From contig JAGRCC010000223.1 of the NCBI GenBank assembly GCA_020433785.1, forward strand, positions 1-5,289: 5,289 nt of DNA. Reading direction: 5' to 3'. The position numbers and the translations under genes were made by a program. Source of the stretch: Anaerolineae bacterium. Its GTDB lineage: Bacteria > Chloroflexota > Anaerolineae > 4572-78 > J111. Positions 1 to 5,289 of this stretch are shown here, piece by piece (positions within the stretch are counted from its first letter, which is position 1; each line of letters opens with the position of its first letter). The notes under the pieces are model-generated. The model was not told the DNA's origin. It did no database searches and saw only the letters and a list, made by a program, of their open reading frames with translations.

Positions 1-100
1 TATTTTTATCGGCCAGCAATTTATTGGTATATGACCCCGGCTTTGGATTGGCTTTCCGATCCGCGATCAGGGTGGTGAGTTCAGTGATGAAATCGTTCAT
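1..100 (-). CDS. hisE: Phosphoribosyl-ATP pyrophosphatase HisE, N-terminal fragment (runs off the left edge)
   Basis: Translating the minus strand from the ATG at 98-100 gives 33 codons starting MNDFITELTTLIADRKANP and continuing with KPGSYTNKLLADKN before the window ends. The block RKANP-x-x-GSYT-x-x-LL is the N-terminal signature of HisE, which hydrolyses phosphoribosyl-ATP to phosphoribosyl-AMP and pyrophosphate, the second step of histidine synthesis. The catalytic acidic helices (the GEEATE-type motif) would lie beyond the edge, so they cannot be checked. It is a stand-alone gene: HisI is encoded separately about 2 kb upstream, with pncA and purA in between. There is no Shine-Dalgarno sequence before the ATG; the preceding bases are CCCTAAAAAT, directly abutting a tandem-repeat tract. 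The start fits the usual HisE N-terminus well. The identification rests on a short but characteristic stretch. Confidence 0.87.
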   Translation of the reverse strand, partial: MNDFITELTTLIADRKANPKPGSYTNKLLADKN

Positions 101-107
101 ATTTTTA

Positions 108-194
108 GGGTTGCAAGGTTGCAGGGTCGCAGAGTTTCAGGGGTGCACTGGTGCAAAGAGGTAAGTTGTAGGGTTACAGGGTAGCAAAGTTGCA
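108..194. repeat. Degenerate 8-bp tandem repeat, consensus GGGTTGCA, about 11 units, between purA and hisE
   Basis: On the plus strand the tract divides into consecutive octamers: GGGTTGCA, AGGTTGCA, GGGTCGCA, GAGTTTCA, GGGGTGCA, CTGGTGCA, AAGAGGTA, a 7-base AGTTGTA, GGGTTACA, GGGTAGCA and AAGTTGCA. Most units end in CA and keep G or T in the middle. The tract fills most of the 113-base gap between the purA stop and the hisE start and ends seven bases before the hisE ATG. It contains a perfect GTTGCAAC palindrome at 189-196. Units follow each other directly without spacers, so this is a minisatellite-like array and not a CRISPR. Its function is unknown. Confidence 0.85.
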
Positions 195-213
195 ACAAAG
201 ATATATTACCTCG

Positions 214-1491
214 TTAATTGATTTTTCCTTCAAACATGGCTTCACGTTCCGGGCCGACTGAGACGAATTTGATCGGTACGCCGACCAGTTCTTGAATGCG
301 GGTTAGGTAATTTTGGGCCGCAGCCGGGAGATCGGACCAGGATTTAGCCGTGCGGGCGGCATCGTCCGGCCAGCCCGGCCAGCTTTCGTAAATCGGTTCG
401 ACGGTTTCGTAGATGGGCGTGTCAGGTACGTAGTCGATGAACGTGCCGTCGGCCAGTCGATAGCCGGTGCAAATTTTTAACTCCGGCATACCATCCAAAA
501 CATCGAGTTTGGTAATGACGATATCGGTGAACCCGTTAAGGTAAGCTACATAATTAAGATTGACCGTATCGAGCCAGCCGCAGCGCCGCGGCCGGCCGGT
601 GGTGGCCCCGTACTCGCCGCCTTTTTCGCGTAATCTTTTGGCCGTGTCATTATCGCCCTGATCGGTCGGCACGGGGCCGGTCCCTACCGCCGTAGTGTAG
701 GCTTTGACTACGCCGATGACCTGCGTGAGCGCCTGAGGCGGCAGTCCCGCCCCGACCGGCGCAAATGTAGCGGTTGGATTCGATGAGGTGACGTAAGGGT
801 AGGTCCCCCAGTCCAAATCGCGCATCGCGGCTAATTGGCCTTCCAATAAGATGTTAGCGTTTTGCTCATAGGCTTGACGGACCAGCGGCATCGGATTGAT
901 AATGCGATCCTGCAATTTTTCGCCCCAAGACAGACACACTGAAAACATCTCTTGCACGTCAATCGGGTTTTGGCCGTAATGCTCTAACTCGATATTGGCA
1001 TGCTCAACGGCTTTAGTTAGACGTGGCTTTAACCAGTCGGGCCGCAGCAAATCCCCCATACGCAGGCCGCGCCGGGCCGATTTATCGCTATAGGCCGGAC
1101 CGATGCCCCGTTTGGTGGTGCCTAAAGCCGCGCCGCCTGACTCGTGCAAGCTGTCGAGCTGGCGGTGATACGGCATCACAATTTGAGCCCGATCCGAAAC
1201 GTAGAGTCGGCTGGTATCGACGCCCGCGGCTTCAATGGCCGCCAGCTCCTCAAAAAGAGCGGGCGGATAGACCACACAGCCCGTTCCGATCAAACATTGC
1301 GCCGTTGGGGTAAAGATACCTGACGGCACCAGGTGAAGTTTAAATGTGCCGTAATGGTTAACCACGGTGTGCCCGGCATTGTCGCCGCCTTGAAAGCGAA
1401 TCACCAGGTTCATAGTTTCGGCCAGGGCGTCAACCACGCGCCCTTTGCCTTCGTCGCCCCATTGAGCGCCTACCACTGCCGTTACTGGCAT
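214..1491 (-). CDS. purA: Adenylosuccinate synthetase PurA (EGQL-type variant)
   Basis: This 425-residue cytoplasmic enzyme joins IMP and aspartate using GTP to make adenylosuccinate, the first committed step from IMP to AMP. Length matches the family. Visible motifs are the GTP loop WGDEGKG (11-17) with catalytic Asp13, NAGHT with His41 (39-42), [13 protein letters not shown] (125-137), [10 protein letters not shown] (229-238), [12 protein letters not shown] (292-303) for aspartate and IMP binding, TKLDVLDG (327-334) for guanine, and the C-terminal LPAAAQNYL and GVPI segments. One conserved site differs: the classical EGAQGT segment, whose Gln contacts IMP (Gln224 in E. coli), reads EGQLAA at 217-222, and the TTRVG Arg is Ala (TTAVG). 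I recall similar EGQL forms from other bacteria, so this looks like a variant clade and not a decayed gene. The ATG has a good AGGAG site seven bases upstream (1499-1503). It lies 44 bases after pncA and 113 before hisE. Confidence 0.96.
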   Translation of the reverse strand: MPVTAVVGAQWGDEGKGRVVDALAETMNLVIRFQGGDNAGHTVVNHYGTFKLHLVPSGIFTPTAQCLIGTGCVVYPPALFEELAAIEAAGVDTSRLYVSDRAQIVMPYHRQLDSLHESGGAALGTTKRGIGPAYSDKSARRGLRMGDLLRPDWLKPRLTKAVEHANIELEHYGQNPIDVQEMFSVCLSWGEKLQDRIINPMPLVRQAYEQNANILLEGQLAAMRDLDWGTYPYVTSSNPTATFAPVGAGLPPQALTQVIGVVKAYTTAVGTGPVPTDQGDNDTAKRLREKGGEYGATTGRPRRCGWLDTVNLNYVAYLNGFTDIVITKLDVLDGMPELKICTGYRLADGTFIDYVPDTPIYETVEPIYESWPGWPDDAARTAKSWSDLPAAAQNYLTRIQELVGVPIKFVSVGPEREAMFEGKIN

Positions 1492-1535
1492 TTGAATTCT
1501 CCTGAGATGGATTTTGAAAGTCTGGTCAGATCGTT

Positions 1536-2108
1536 CTACTTGACCGTTACCCCGGCTTCCCTTAAAGCCTGGATGGTGCGTTCATCGTCATCCGGCTCGA
1601 CATTGACGGCACGGGTGCCTGACAGCACCACCGTGGTGGGAAAGCCCAAGTTTTGAGCATCCAGCGCTGTTGATTTGACACAGTAGTCCAGCGCCAAACC
1701 GACCACAGTCACCGTTTCGACCTCTTGCTCCCTAAGATACGCTTCCAGGGATGGGCTGTCTTCAATCGGTTCGATATGCCCGCCGAAGCCGGAGTAACTA
1801 TCTTGTTCGGCGACAAAAGCTTTGTAGAAGGTCGGCCCGTTGACGATTAGTTCCGGAAAAAACTCCGCGCCCGTAGTGCCCTGGACGCAGTGGGGCGGCC
1901 AGATCCCTTCGGGATGATTTTCGGCAAACGAAACGTGATTCTCAGGATGAAAATCCTTGGTGTAGACCACGAGGTCGCCGCGTTCGATAAATTCTTCAAC
2001 CAGATCGTTGACCGTGTCTAAAATTTGATCACCCTCCGGCACAGCGAGGGCGCCGTTGGGGCAAAAATCGTTTTGAAAATCAACCACGATTAACGCTTTT
2101 TCAGCCAT
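1536..2108 (-). CDS. pncA: Nicotinamidase (isochorismatase-like hydrolase)
   Basis: From the ATG at 2106-2108 the protein has 190 residues starting [15 protein letters not shown]. It hydrolyses nicotinamide to nicotinate and ammonia in NAD salvage; related enzymes also act on pyrazinamide. The Asp-Lys-Cys catalytic triad is visible as Asp10 (VVDFQNDF), Lys96 (FYKAF) and Cys143 ([13 protein letters not shown]). Metal ligands fit Asp52, His54 (TKDFHP) and His73 (WPPHCVQGT). The WPPHCVQGT and LDYCVKST blocks favour nicotinamidase over other isochorismatase-fold hydrolases. An in-frame GTG at 2124-2126 would add six residues and overlap the hisI stop, but the ATG has an AAGAGG ribosome site and gives the normal family N-terminus, so I chose it. 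The gene starts 14 bases after hisI and ends 44 bases before purA, so it is probably co-transcribed with the histidine genes. Confidence 0.93.
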   Translation of the reverse strand: MAEKALIVVDFQNDFCPNGALAVPEGDQILDTVNDLVEEFIERGDLVVYTKDFHPENHVSFAENHPEGIWPPHCVQGTTGAEFFPELIVNGPTFYKAFVAEQDSYSGFGGHIEPIEDSPSLEAYLREQEVETVTVVGLALDYCVKSTALDAQNLGFPTTVVLSGTRAVNVEPDDDERTIQALREAGVTVK

Positions 2109-2116
2109 GATTCTTA

Positions 2117-2122
2117 CCTCTT
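2117..2122 (-). promoter_or_regulatory. Ribosome binding site deciding the pncA start
   Basis: The minus strand reads AAGAGG here, followed by TAAGAATC and the ATG at 2106-2108, an 8-base spacing after the GAGG core. The alternative GTG at 2124-2126 lies upstream of this site and has only a weak AGAAAG stretch before it. This favours the ATG and the 190-residue protein. Confidence 0.6.
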
Positions 2123-2440
2123 TCACTCTAACTTTCTAAAGAAACAACTGATCTCGCCGGTGTGGCAGGCCGGGCCGGCGGGTTCCACCTGAATGAGCAG
2201 CGTATCGCCGTCGCAATCGTAGTAGATGCCAGTGATTTTTTGGGTGTTGCCGCTGGTCGCGCCTTTATGCCACAATTCACCTCGGCTGCGACTCCAAAAC
2301 CAGGTTTCGCCCTGCGTTTGCATCAAGGCCAAACTTTCCCGGTTGGCCCAGGCCATCATCAAAACTTTCTGGGTGGTCGCATCCTGCACGATGGCCGGAA
2401 TGAGGCCATCCTGATTAAATCTTAAATCGTCAACGTTCAA
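2123..2440 (-). CDS. hisI: Phosphoribosyl-AMP cyclohydrolase HisI (monofunctional)
   Basis: The 105-residue protein opens the purine ring of phosphoribosyl-AMP to give ProFAR, the third step of histidine synthesis. It covers the whole HisI domain: GLIPAIVQD (12-20), VLMMAWAN (26-33), [16 protein letters not shown] (50-65), the metal-binding DCDGD (75-79), and the zinc-associated [11 protein letters not shown] (91-101) with Cys92 and Cys99. It stops right after this domain, so there is no fused HisE; hisE lies separately downstream of purA. The start codon is TTG at 2438-2440: an in-frame TGA lies only two codons upstream (2444-2446), no ATG occurs before residue 28, and that residue lies inside the conserved core. 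A GAGG site at 2449-2452 supports the TTG. It starts 16 bases after the hisF stop. Confidence 0.95.
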   Translation of the reverse strand: MNVDDLRFNQDGLIPAIVQDATTQKVLMMAWANRESLALMQTQGETWFWSRSRGELWHKGATSGNTQKITGIYYDCDGDTLLIQVEPAGPACHTGEISCFFRKLE

Positions 2441-2448
2441 ATTTCAAG

Positions 2449-2452
2449 CCTC
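2449..2452 (-). promoter_or_regulatory. Ribosome binding site supporting the TTG start of hisI
   Basis: The minus strand reads GAGG followed by CTTGAAAT and then TTG at 2438-2440, an 8-base spacing. The in-frame TGA at 2444-2446 rules out a longer protein and no ATG is available before the conserved core, so this site and the TTG define the start of hisI. Confidence 0.6.
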
Positions 2453-2456
2453 GTGA

Positions 2457-3251
2457 TCATATACCGTAAGCCCCGACCTGGTGGGTCTTTTTGGGACGCA
2501 CCACGATATTCTGTTTCAATAAATAATCTTTCACCTCTTGAATCGACAGTTCTTTATAGTGAAACAGACTGGCTGCCAATACGGCGCTGGCGTTGGCCTT
2601 GAGAATGGCATCGGCGAAATGTTCCAGCGCGCCGGCCCCGCCGGAAGCGATGACCGGAATCGAAACGACGGAGGTGATGGCCCGCGTCAGTTCCAAGTCG
2701 AAACCGGCTTTGGTGCCGTCGGTATCCATGCTGGTCAGCAAAATCTCGCCGGCGCCGCGTTCCTGGCACTCTTTGGCCCAGGCAACCGCATCCAGGCCGG
2801 TGCGCTGCCGTCCGCCGTGAGTGGTTGTTTCCCAACCTTCGCCATCCAGCCGCTTGCGGACGTCGATAGCCACCACGATGGCGTTACTGCCGAAGGCTTT
2901 GGCTCCCTCGCTGATAACGTGGGGCGTGCGAACCGCCGCCGTATTGAGGCTAACCTTTTCCGCGCCGGTCGAAATAATGGCGTGCATATCGGCCAACGTG
3001 CGGATGCCGCCGCCAACGGTAAACGGAATGTAGACGCTCTCGGCCACGCGGCGAGCAATATCGAGCATCAACCCCCGGCCTTCGTGCGAGGCGGTAATAT
3101 CCAAAAAAACCAGTTCGTCCGCGCCTTCGCGGTCATAAATTTGCGCCTGCTCCACCGGGTCGCCGGCGTCTCTTAAGTTGACAAAATTAATGCCCTTAAC
3201 TACCCGGCCGTCTTTCACATCCAGGCAGGGAATGATCCGTTTCGCTAACAT
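2457..3251 (-). CDS. hisF: Imidazole glycerol phosphate synthase, cyclase subunit HisF
   Basis: HisF is the (beta/alpha)8-barrel cyclase half of the HisH-HisF complex. It uses ammonia channelled from HisH to convert PRFAR into imidazole glycerol phosphate and AICAR. The 264-residue protein starts [20 protein letters not shown] and has both catalytic aspartates at canonical positions: Asp11 (CLDVKDG) and Asp130 (VAIDVRKR). Phosphate-binding segments are visible as VGGGIRT (79-85), [10 protein letters not shown] (98-107), [15 protein letters not shown] (171-185) and IASGGAG (201-207). The usual barrel ends near VVRP at 250-253; a basic and polar tail of 11 residues ([11 protein letters not shown]) follows and makes it slightly longer than typical. 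The ATG has a GGAG site six bases upstream (3258-3261). Its partner hisH is upstream in the same cluster, with hisA and the TrpF-like gene between. Confidence 0.98.
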   Translation of the reverse strand: MLAKRIIPCLDVKDGRVVKGINFVNLRDAGDPVEQAQIYDREGADELVFLDITASHEGRGLMLDIARRVAESVYIPFTVGGGIRTLADMHAIISTGAEKVSLNTAAVRTPHVISEGAKAFGSNAIVVAIDVRKRLDGEGWETTTHGGRQRTGLDAVAWAKECQERGAGEILLTSMDTDGTKAGFDLELTRAITSVVSIPVIASGGAGALEHFADAILKANASAVLAASLFHYKELSIQEVKDYLLKQNIVVRPKKTHQVGAYGI

Positions 3252-3283
3252 CGCTCACTCCGGAATGATGAGATTAAACAATT

Positions 3284-3311
3284 CATTATTCATCATTCAT
3301 TGTTCATCATT
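3284..3311. repeat. 7-bp tandem repeat (CATNNTT, 4 units) across the trpF-like stop codon
   Basis: On the plus strand the units are CATTATT, CATCATT, CATTGTT and CATCATT, with a possible decayed unit AACAATT at 3277-3283. On the coding strand this is AATGATG, AACAATG, AATGATG, AATAATG. The array fills part of the 41-base gap before hisF and encodes the last residues (MMNNE) and the stop of the TrpF-like gene, followed by a second in-frame TGA. Confidence 0.75.
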
Positions 3312-3982
3312 AGTTTCGCTTGGTTGACAAAGTCTCTAACCCGAGCCATATCTTTAACCACCGGATCGCCGGGGATGTTCGTGCCGGTGTTGCTGTCGAC
3401 GCCCCAGGGGCGAACGGTGGCAATGGCAGCGCTAACATTCTCCGGCGTTAGACCGCCCGCCAAAATGACCTGGGCCTGACCCTCCACCCGGCGCGCGATC
3501 TCGCGGCTGATACTCCAGTCGTGAGTTACTCCGGTCGCCCCGACGCCAGGAAAGCCCTTGACTTTGGTGTCGAGCAGTAAAATATCCGAGACCTCGGCAA
3601 ACGCTACTGCTGTGGCGATGCTGTCAGCCCCATCAACATGAATAGCTTTCATTAATAATATGTTGTTAGGTAACGACGCCTTCAAAGCTTTCATCGCCGC
3701 TACACCTACGGCCTCGGTATCACTGGAAATATGCACCATATCCGGCTGCACGGCCTTGATCATCCGCACAATTTCGGCCAGGTCGGTACTCATCGTTAAC
3801 GCCGACGACATCGCTTTACCGCGCAGCGCCTCAACTATGCCGCGAGCCTCAGAAAAAGTCAGTTCAGCGTGAACTTCGCCGTAATCGCCGGCAATAAAAC
3901 CGACTTGATCGACGCCTAACTCAACCATTTTCAAAGCATCAGCCACGGACGTAGCGGCGTAAATCTGTACAATCATCAGCAT
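3293..3982 (-). CDS. TrpF-family (beta/alpha)8-barrel protein lacking the catalytic Cys; possibly not a true phosphoribosylanthranilate isomerase
   Basis: The 229-residue protein aligns end to end with the phosphoribosylanthranilate isomerase (TrpF) family. Retained are the LLLDTK segment with the general-acid Asp (Asp138), the glycine-rich GVGATGVTHDW loop (146-156), LAGGLTPENV (174-183) and the VDSNTG segment (195-200), which hold substrate phosphate in TrpF. However, the first strand reads VQIYAAT (5-11) where TrpF has VKICGIT, so the general-base Cys is replaced by Tyr8. The SPR/SKR Arg that binds anthranilate is not recognisable in GDYGEVHAELTF (32-43), and the QLHG motif reads HISS (84-87). 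The ATG overlaps the hisA TAA by one base (TAATG), implying translational coupling; a second ATG at 3974-3976 (Met3) is an alternative start, and neither has a clear Shine-Dalgarno sequence. No trp gene is nearby. The fold family is secure, the reaction is not. The last five residues come from a tandem repeat. Confidence 0.8.
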   Translation of the reverse strand: MLMIVQIYAATSVADALKMVELGVDQVGFIAGDYGEVHAELTFSEARGIVEALRGKAMSSALTMSTDLAEIVRMIKAVQPDMVHISSDTEAVGVAAMKALKASLPNNILLMKAIHVDGADSIATAVAFAEVSDILLLDTKVKGFPGVGATGVTHDWSISREIARRVEGQAQVILAGGLTPENVSAAIATVRPWGVDSNTGTNIPGDPVVKDMARVRDFVNQAKLMMNNE

Positions 3983-4749
3983 TATTGATGGGCGATGGAC
4001 ATCGCTTCGGTCAGATCAACGGCGCCGGTATAGAGCGCTTTGCCAATGATCAGTCCTTCGATGTCTTGACCGGCCTCTTCAGCTGCTTTGACCCGCTTGA
4101 CGTCCTCCAGATTGGCGACGCCTCCGGAAACGATCACCTTGAAACGGTTGTGCGTGCCTTCGGTGTGGTTGGCTGCTTCGAGTATAGCCAGGGTTGCTTC
4201 CAAGTTGACGCCTTGTAGCATGCCGTCGCGGGCAATGTCGGTATAGATAACGTACTTTAGGCCGGCTTTCTGAATTTGCTTGACCAGGTCGATCGCGCTG
4301 GTTTCGGCCAATTTTCGCCAGCCGTGGGTGGCGACCTGGCCGTTTTTAACATCCAACCCCAGGGCCACCTGCTCTGGGCCGAACTCGCCCAAAATATCGA
4401 GCATCTGGCGCGGCCGGTCGGCGGCCATCGAACCGATGACCACCCGGCTAACGCCCATACTCAGCGCGCGCCGGATATCATCCGGTTTGCGTAGACCGCC
4501 ACCAAATTGGACCGGCCGGTCAACCCGATCCAAAATCGCCTGTAAGGCATCGATATTTTTGGCCGCTTTCGAGGCATCGCCAAATGCGCCATCCAAATTG
4601 ACGACATGCAGCCAGTCAACACCGATACTGGCCCAGGCTTCGGCCATTTCGGCCGGGTTTTCACCGTAAATGGTTTCCGCATCGGGATCGCCCTGCACCA
4701 ACCGAACGCATTTGCCGTTTTTTAAGTCAATTGCTGCATAGATATGCAT
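3982..4749 (-). CDS. hisA: ProFAR isomerase HisA
   Basis: HisA catalyses the Amadori rearrangement of ProFAR to PRFAR, the fourth step of histidine synthesis and the reaction just before HisH/HisF. The 255-residue protein is a (beta/alpha)8 barrel of slightly more than usual length. Key sites are present: Asp8 in AAIDLKNGKCVRLVQGD (5-21), FGGGLR (82-87), VVIGSMA (103-109), Asp133 in GLDVKNGQVATHGW (131-144), Thr170-Asp171 in YTDIARDGMLQG (169-180), VSGGV (207-211) and GLIIGKALY (232-240). A short insertion, NHTEGTHNRF (194-203), precedes the seventh strand. Its neighbour is a TrpF-family gene, but HisA itself keeps all expected catalytic residues; whether it also has PriA-like dual activity cannot be read from the sequence. 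The ATG lacks a Shine-Dalgarno sequence; TAAAAAT abuts it. It follows hisH by 54 bases. Confidence 0.97.
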   Translation of the reverse strand: MHIYAAIDLKNGKCVRLVQGDPDAETIYGENPAEMAEAWASIGVDWLHVVNLDGAFGDASKAAKNIDALQAILDRVDRPVQFGGGLRKPDDIRRALSMGVSRVVIGSMAADRPRQMLDILGEFGPEQVALGLDVKNGQVATHGWRKLAETSAIDLVKQIQKAGLKYVIYTDIARDGMLQGVNLEATLAILEAANHTEGTHNRFKVIVSGGVANLEDVKRVKAAEEAGQDIEGLIIGKALYTGAVDLTEAMSIAHQ

Positions 4750-4778
4750 ATTTTTACCAGAGAAGTCGGAGGTCGGAA

Positions 4779-4813
4779 CCTATCGCCCTATCTCCTCATC
4801 CCTTTATCTCCTT
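4779..4813. repeat. Degenerate 8-bp tandem repeat (ATCTCCTT-type) across the hisH stop codon
   Basis: On the plus strand, ATCGCCCT (4782-4789), ATCTCCTC (4790-4797), ATCCCTTT (4798-4805) and ATCTCCTT (4806-4813) are consecutive octamers, with a partial CCT at 4779-4781. The array covers the hisH stop codon (4804-4806) and half of the hisH-hisA gap. A separate pair of 7-mers, AGTCGGA and GGTCGGA, follows at 4764-4777. On the coding strand the units are purine-rich and resemble ribosome binding sites (AGGAGA), but they lie 30 or more bases from the hisA start. Confidence 0.7.
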
Positions 4814-5289
4814 TCTTTGCCGGCAAACTCCACAAAGTTCTTCAATATTTGTAGGCCGACCTGCTGGCTTTTTTCCGGGTGAAACTGAATCGCACACACA
4901 TTGTCTCGTCCTATAATCGACGGGTAGGGTTGGCCGTACTCCGTGCAAGCGATAATATCAGCGCTATTGGCCGGCACGGCATGATAAGAATGGGCAAAGT
5001 AGGCAAAATCGCCCGGCTCAATGCCGGTGAGCAGCGGGTGCTCTCGCGCCGGGTCGATCTGGTTCCAACCCATATGCGGCACGGTTAGCTCGCTGTCTGG
5101 AAAGCGGACAACCTTGCCAGGCAAAATGCCCAGCCCAATATGATGCCCTATCTCTTCGCTCTCTTCAAAGAGTAGCTGCAAGCCGACGCAAATGCCAATC
5201 ATCGGCTTACCCGCCGCGACTGCGTCCAAAATCGGCTGCTCCAAATTCCGCGCGCGAATGTTGTCGATGGCGTCGCCGAACGCGCCGAC
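4804..5289 (-). CDS. hisH: Imidazole glycerol phosphate synthase, glutamine amidotransferase subunit HisH (5' end outside the window)
   Basis: HisH is the class I glutamine amidotransferase subunit that releases ammonia from glutamine for HisF. The open frame continues to the right edge; 161 codons plus the stop are visible, and compared with the family about 40-45 N-terminal residues are missing. The visible part begins VGAFGDAIDNIRARN, the segment normally found shortly before the nucleophile. The nucleophile Cys lies in GICVGLQLLFEES (visible residue 34; the family more often has GICLGMQ). Further motifs are LTVPHMGWNQID, YFAHSYHAVP and the His-Glu of the triad in AIQFHPEKS (visible residues 137 and 139). 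A TTG at 5242-5244 is an internal Leu codon and not the start, because conserved HisH sequence continues upstream of it. The stop codon lies inside an 8-bp tandem repeat. Confidence 0.96.
   Translation of the reverse strand, partial: VGAFGDAIDNIRARNLEQPILDAVAAGKPMIGICVGLQLLFEESEEIGHHIGLGILPGKVVRFPDSELTVPHMGWNQIDPAREHPLLTGIEPGDFAYFAHSYHAVPANSADIIACTEYGQPYPSIIGRDNVCAIQFHPEKSQQVGLQILKNFVEFAGKERR

Noticed and set aside
108..194. CRISPR array
   Set aside because: The units are 8 bases, degenerate and directly adjacent with no spacers, and no cas genes are present.
198..213. AT-rich TAATATAT on the minus strand after the purA stop as a -10 promoter element for hisE
   Set aside because: No matching -35 element at proper spacing can be argued above chance, and it lies about 100 bases from the hisE start across the repeat.
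1521..1530. TCTGGTCAGA imperfect palindrome in the pncA-purA gap as a terminator or operator
   Set aside because: The stem is at most four base pairs, it has no T-tract, and the downstream purA follows closely with its own ribosome site.
1333..1656. Plus-strand open frame spanning the purA start, the pncA-purA gap and the pncA end
   Set aside because: It overlaps two well-supported genes on the opposite strand and has no recognisable motif.
2109..2126. GTG start at 2124-2126 giving a pncA product six residues longer that overlaps the hisI stop (GTGA)
   Set aside because: The ATG at 2106-2108 has the better ribosome site and matches the usual family N-terminus. The longer start remains possible through translational coupling but is less supported.
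2538..3176. Long plus-strand open frame (212 codons) opposite hisF
   Set aside because: It lies entirely antisense to a hisF with all catalytic residues, shows no recognisable domain, and is explained by GC-rich codon bias leaving the opposite frame open.
4280..4669. Plus-strand open frame of 129 codons opposite hisA
   Set aside because: It is antisense to a complete hisA, its composition is Arg/Ser/Pro-rich as in shadow frames, and it has no domain.
5242..5244. TTG as the start codon of hisH
   Set aside because: Conserved HisH sequence (VGAFGDA) is encoded in the same frame upstream to the window edge, so this is an internal Leu codon.

Overview
The window is a compact, one-directional gene cluster, all on the minus strand, carrying the late steps of histidine biosynthesis with two interleaved nucleotide-metabolism genes. 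Read in transcription order (from high to low coordinates) it contains: hisH (5' end beyond the window), hisA, a TrpF-family barrel gene, hisF, hisI, a nicotinamidase gene (pncA), purA, and the start of hisE (33 codons, running off the left edge). Five intervals are tight (a 1-base overlap, or gaps of 14, 16, 41 and 44 bases). Two gaps are wider: 54 bases between hisH and hisA, and 113 bases between purA and hisE. No stretch of 300 bases lacks a gene. I found no tRNA, rRNA, mobile element, CRISPR array or convincing terminator.

The genes form a metabolic unit. HisE and HisI convert phosphoribosyl-ATP to ProFAR, HisA isomerises it, and HisH/HisF use glutamine to form imidazole glycerol phosphate plus AICAR. 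AICAR re-enters purine synthesis as IMP, and PurA is the committed step from IMP to AMP, so the purA placement closes the loop that repays the ATP spent at the start of histidine synthesis. PncA feeds NAD salvage; its link to histidine synthesis is less direct.

The most unusual gene is the TrpF-family one at 3293..3982. It has the barrel fold signature, the conserved Asp and the phosphate-binding segments of phosphoribosylanthranilate isomerase. The normal first-strand KICG motif with its catalytic Cys is replaced by QIYA, the anthranilate-binding Arg region is not recognisable, and the QLHG motif is gone. It sits between hisA and hisF, overlapping hisA by one base. It may not be a true TrpF.

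Three of the intergenic gaps carry different degenerate tandem repeats with a 7- or 8-base period: GGGTTGCA-type at 108-194, CATNNTT-type at 3284-3311, and ATCTCCTT-type at 4779-4813. The last two run into the stop codon of the upstream gene.

The organism is a bacterium of moderately high GC content. The repeat-studded gaps, separate hisI and hisE, and a PurA of the EGQL type suggest to me an uncultured Chloroflexota (Anaerolineae-like) lineage, but this is an inference from memory and is not proven by the window.
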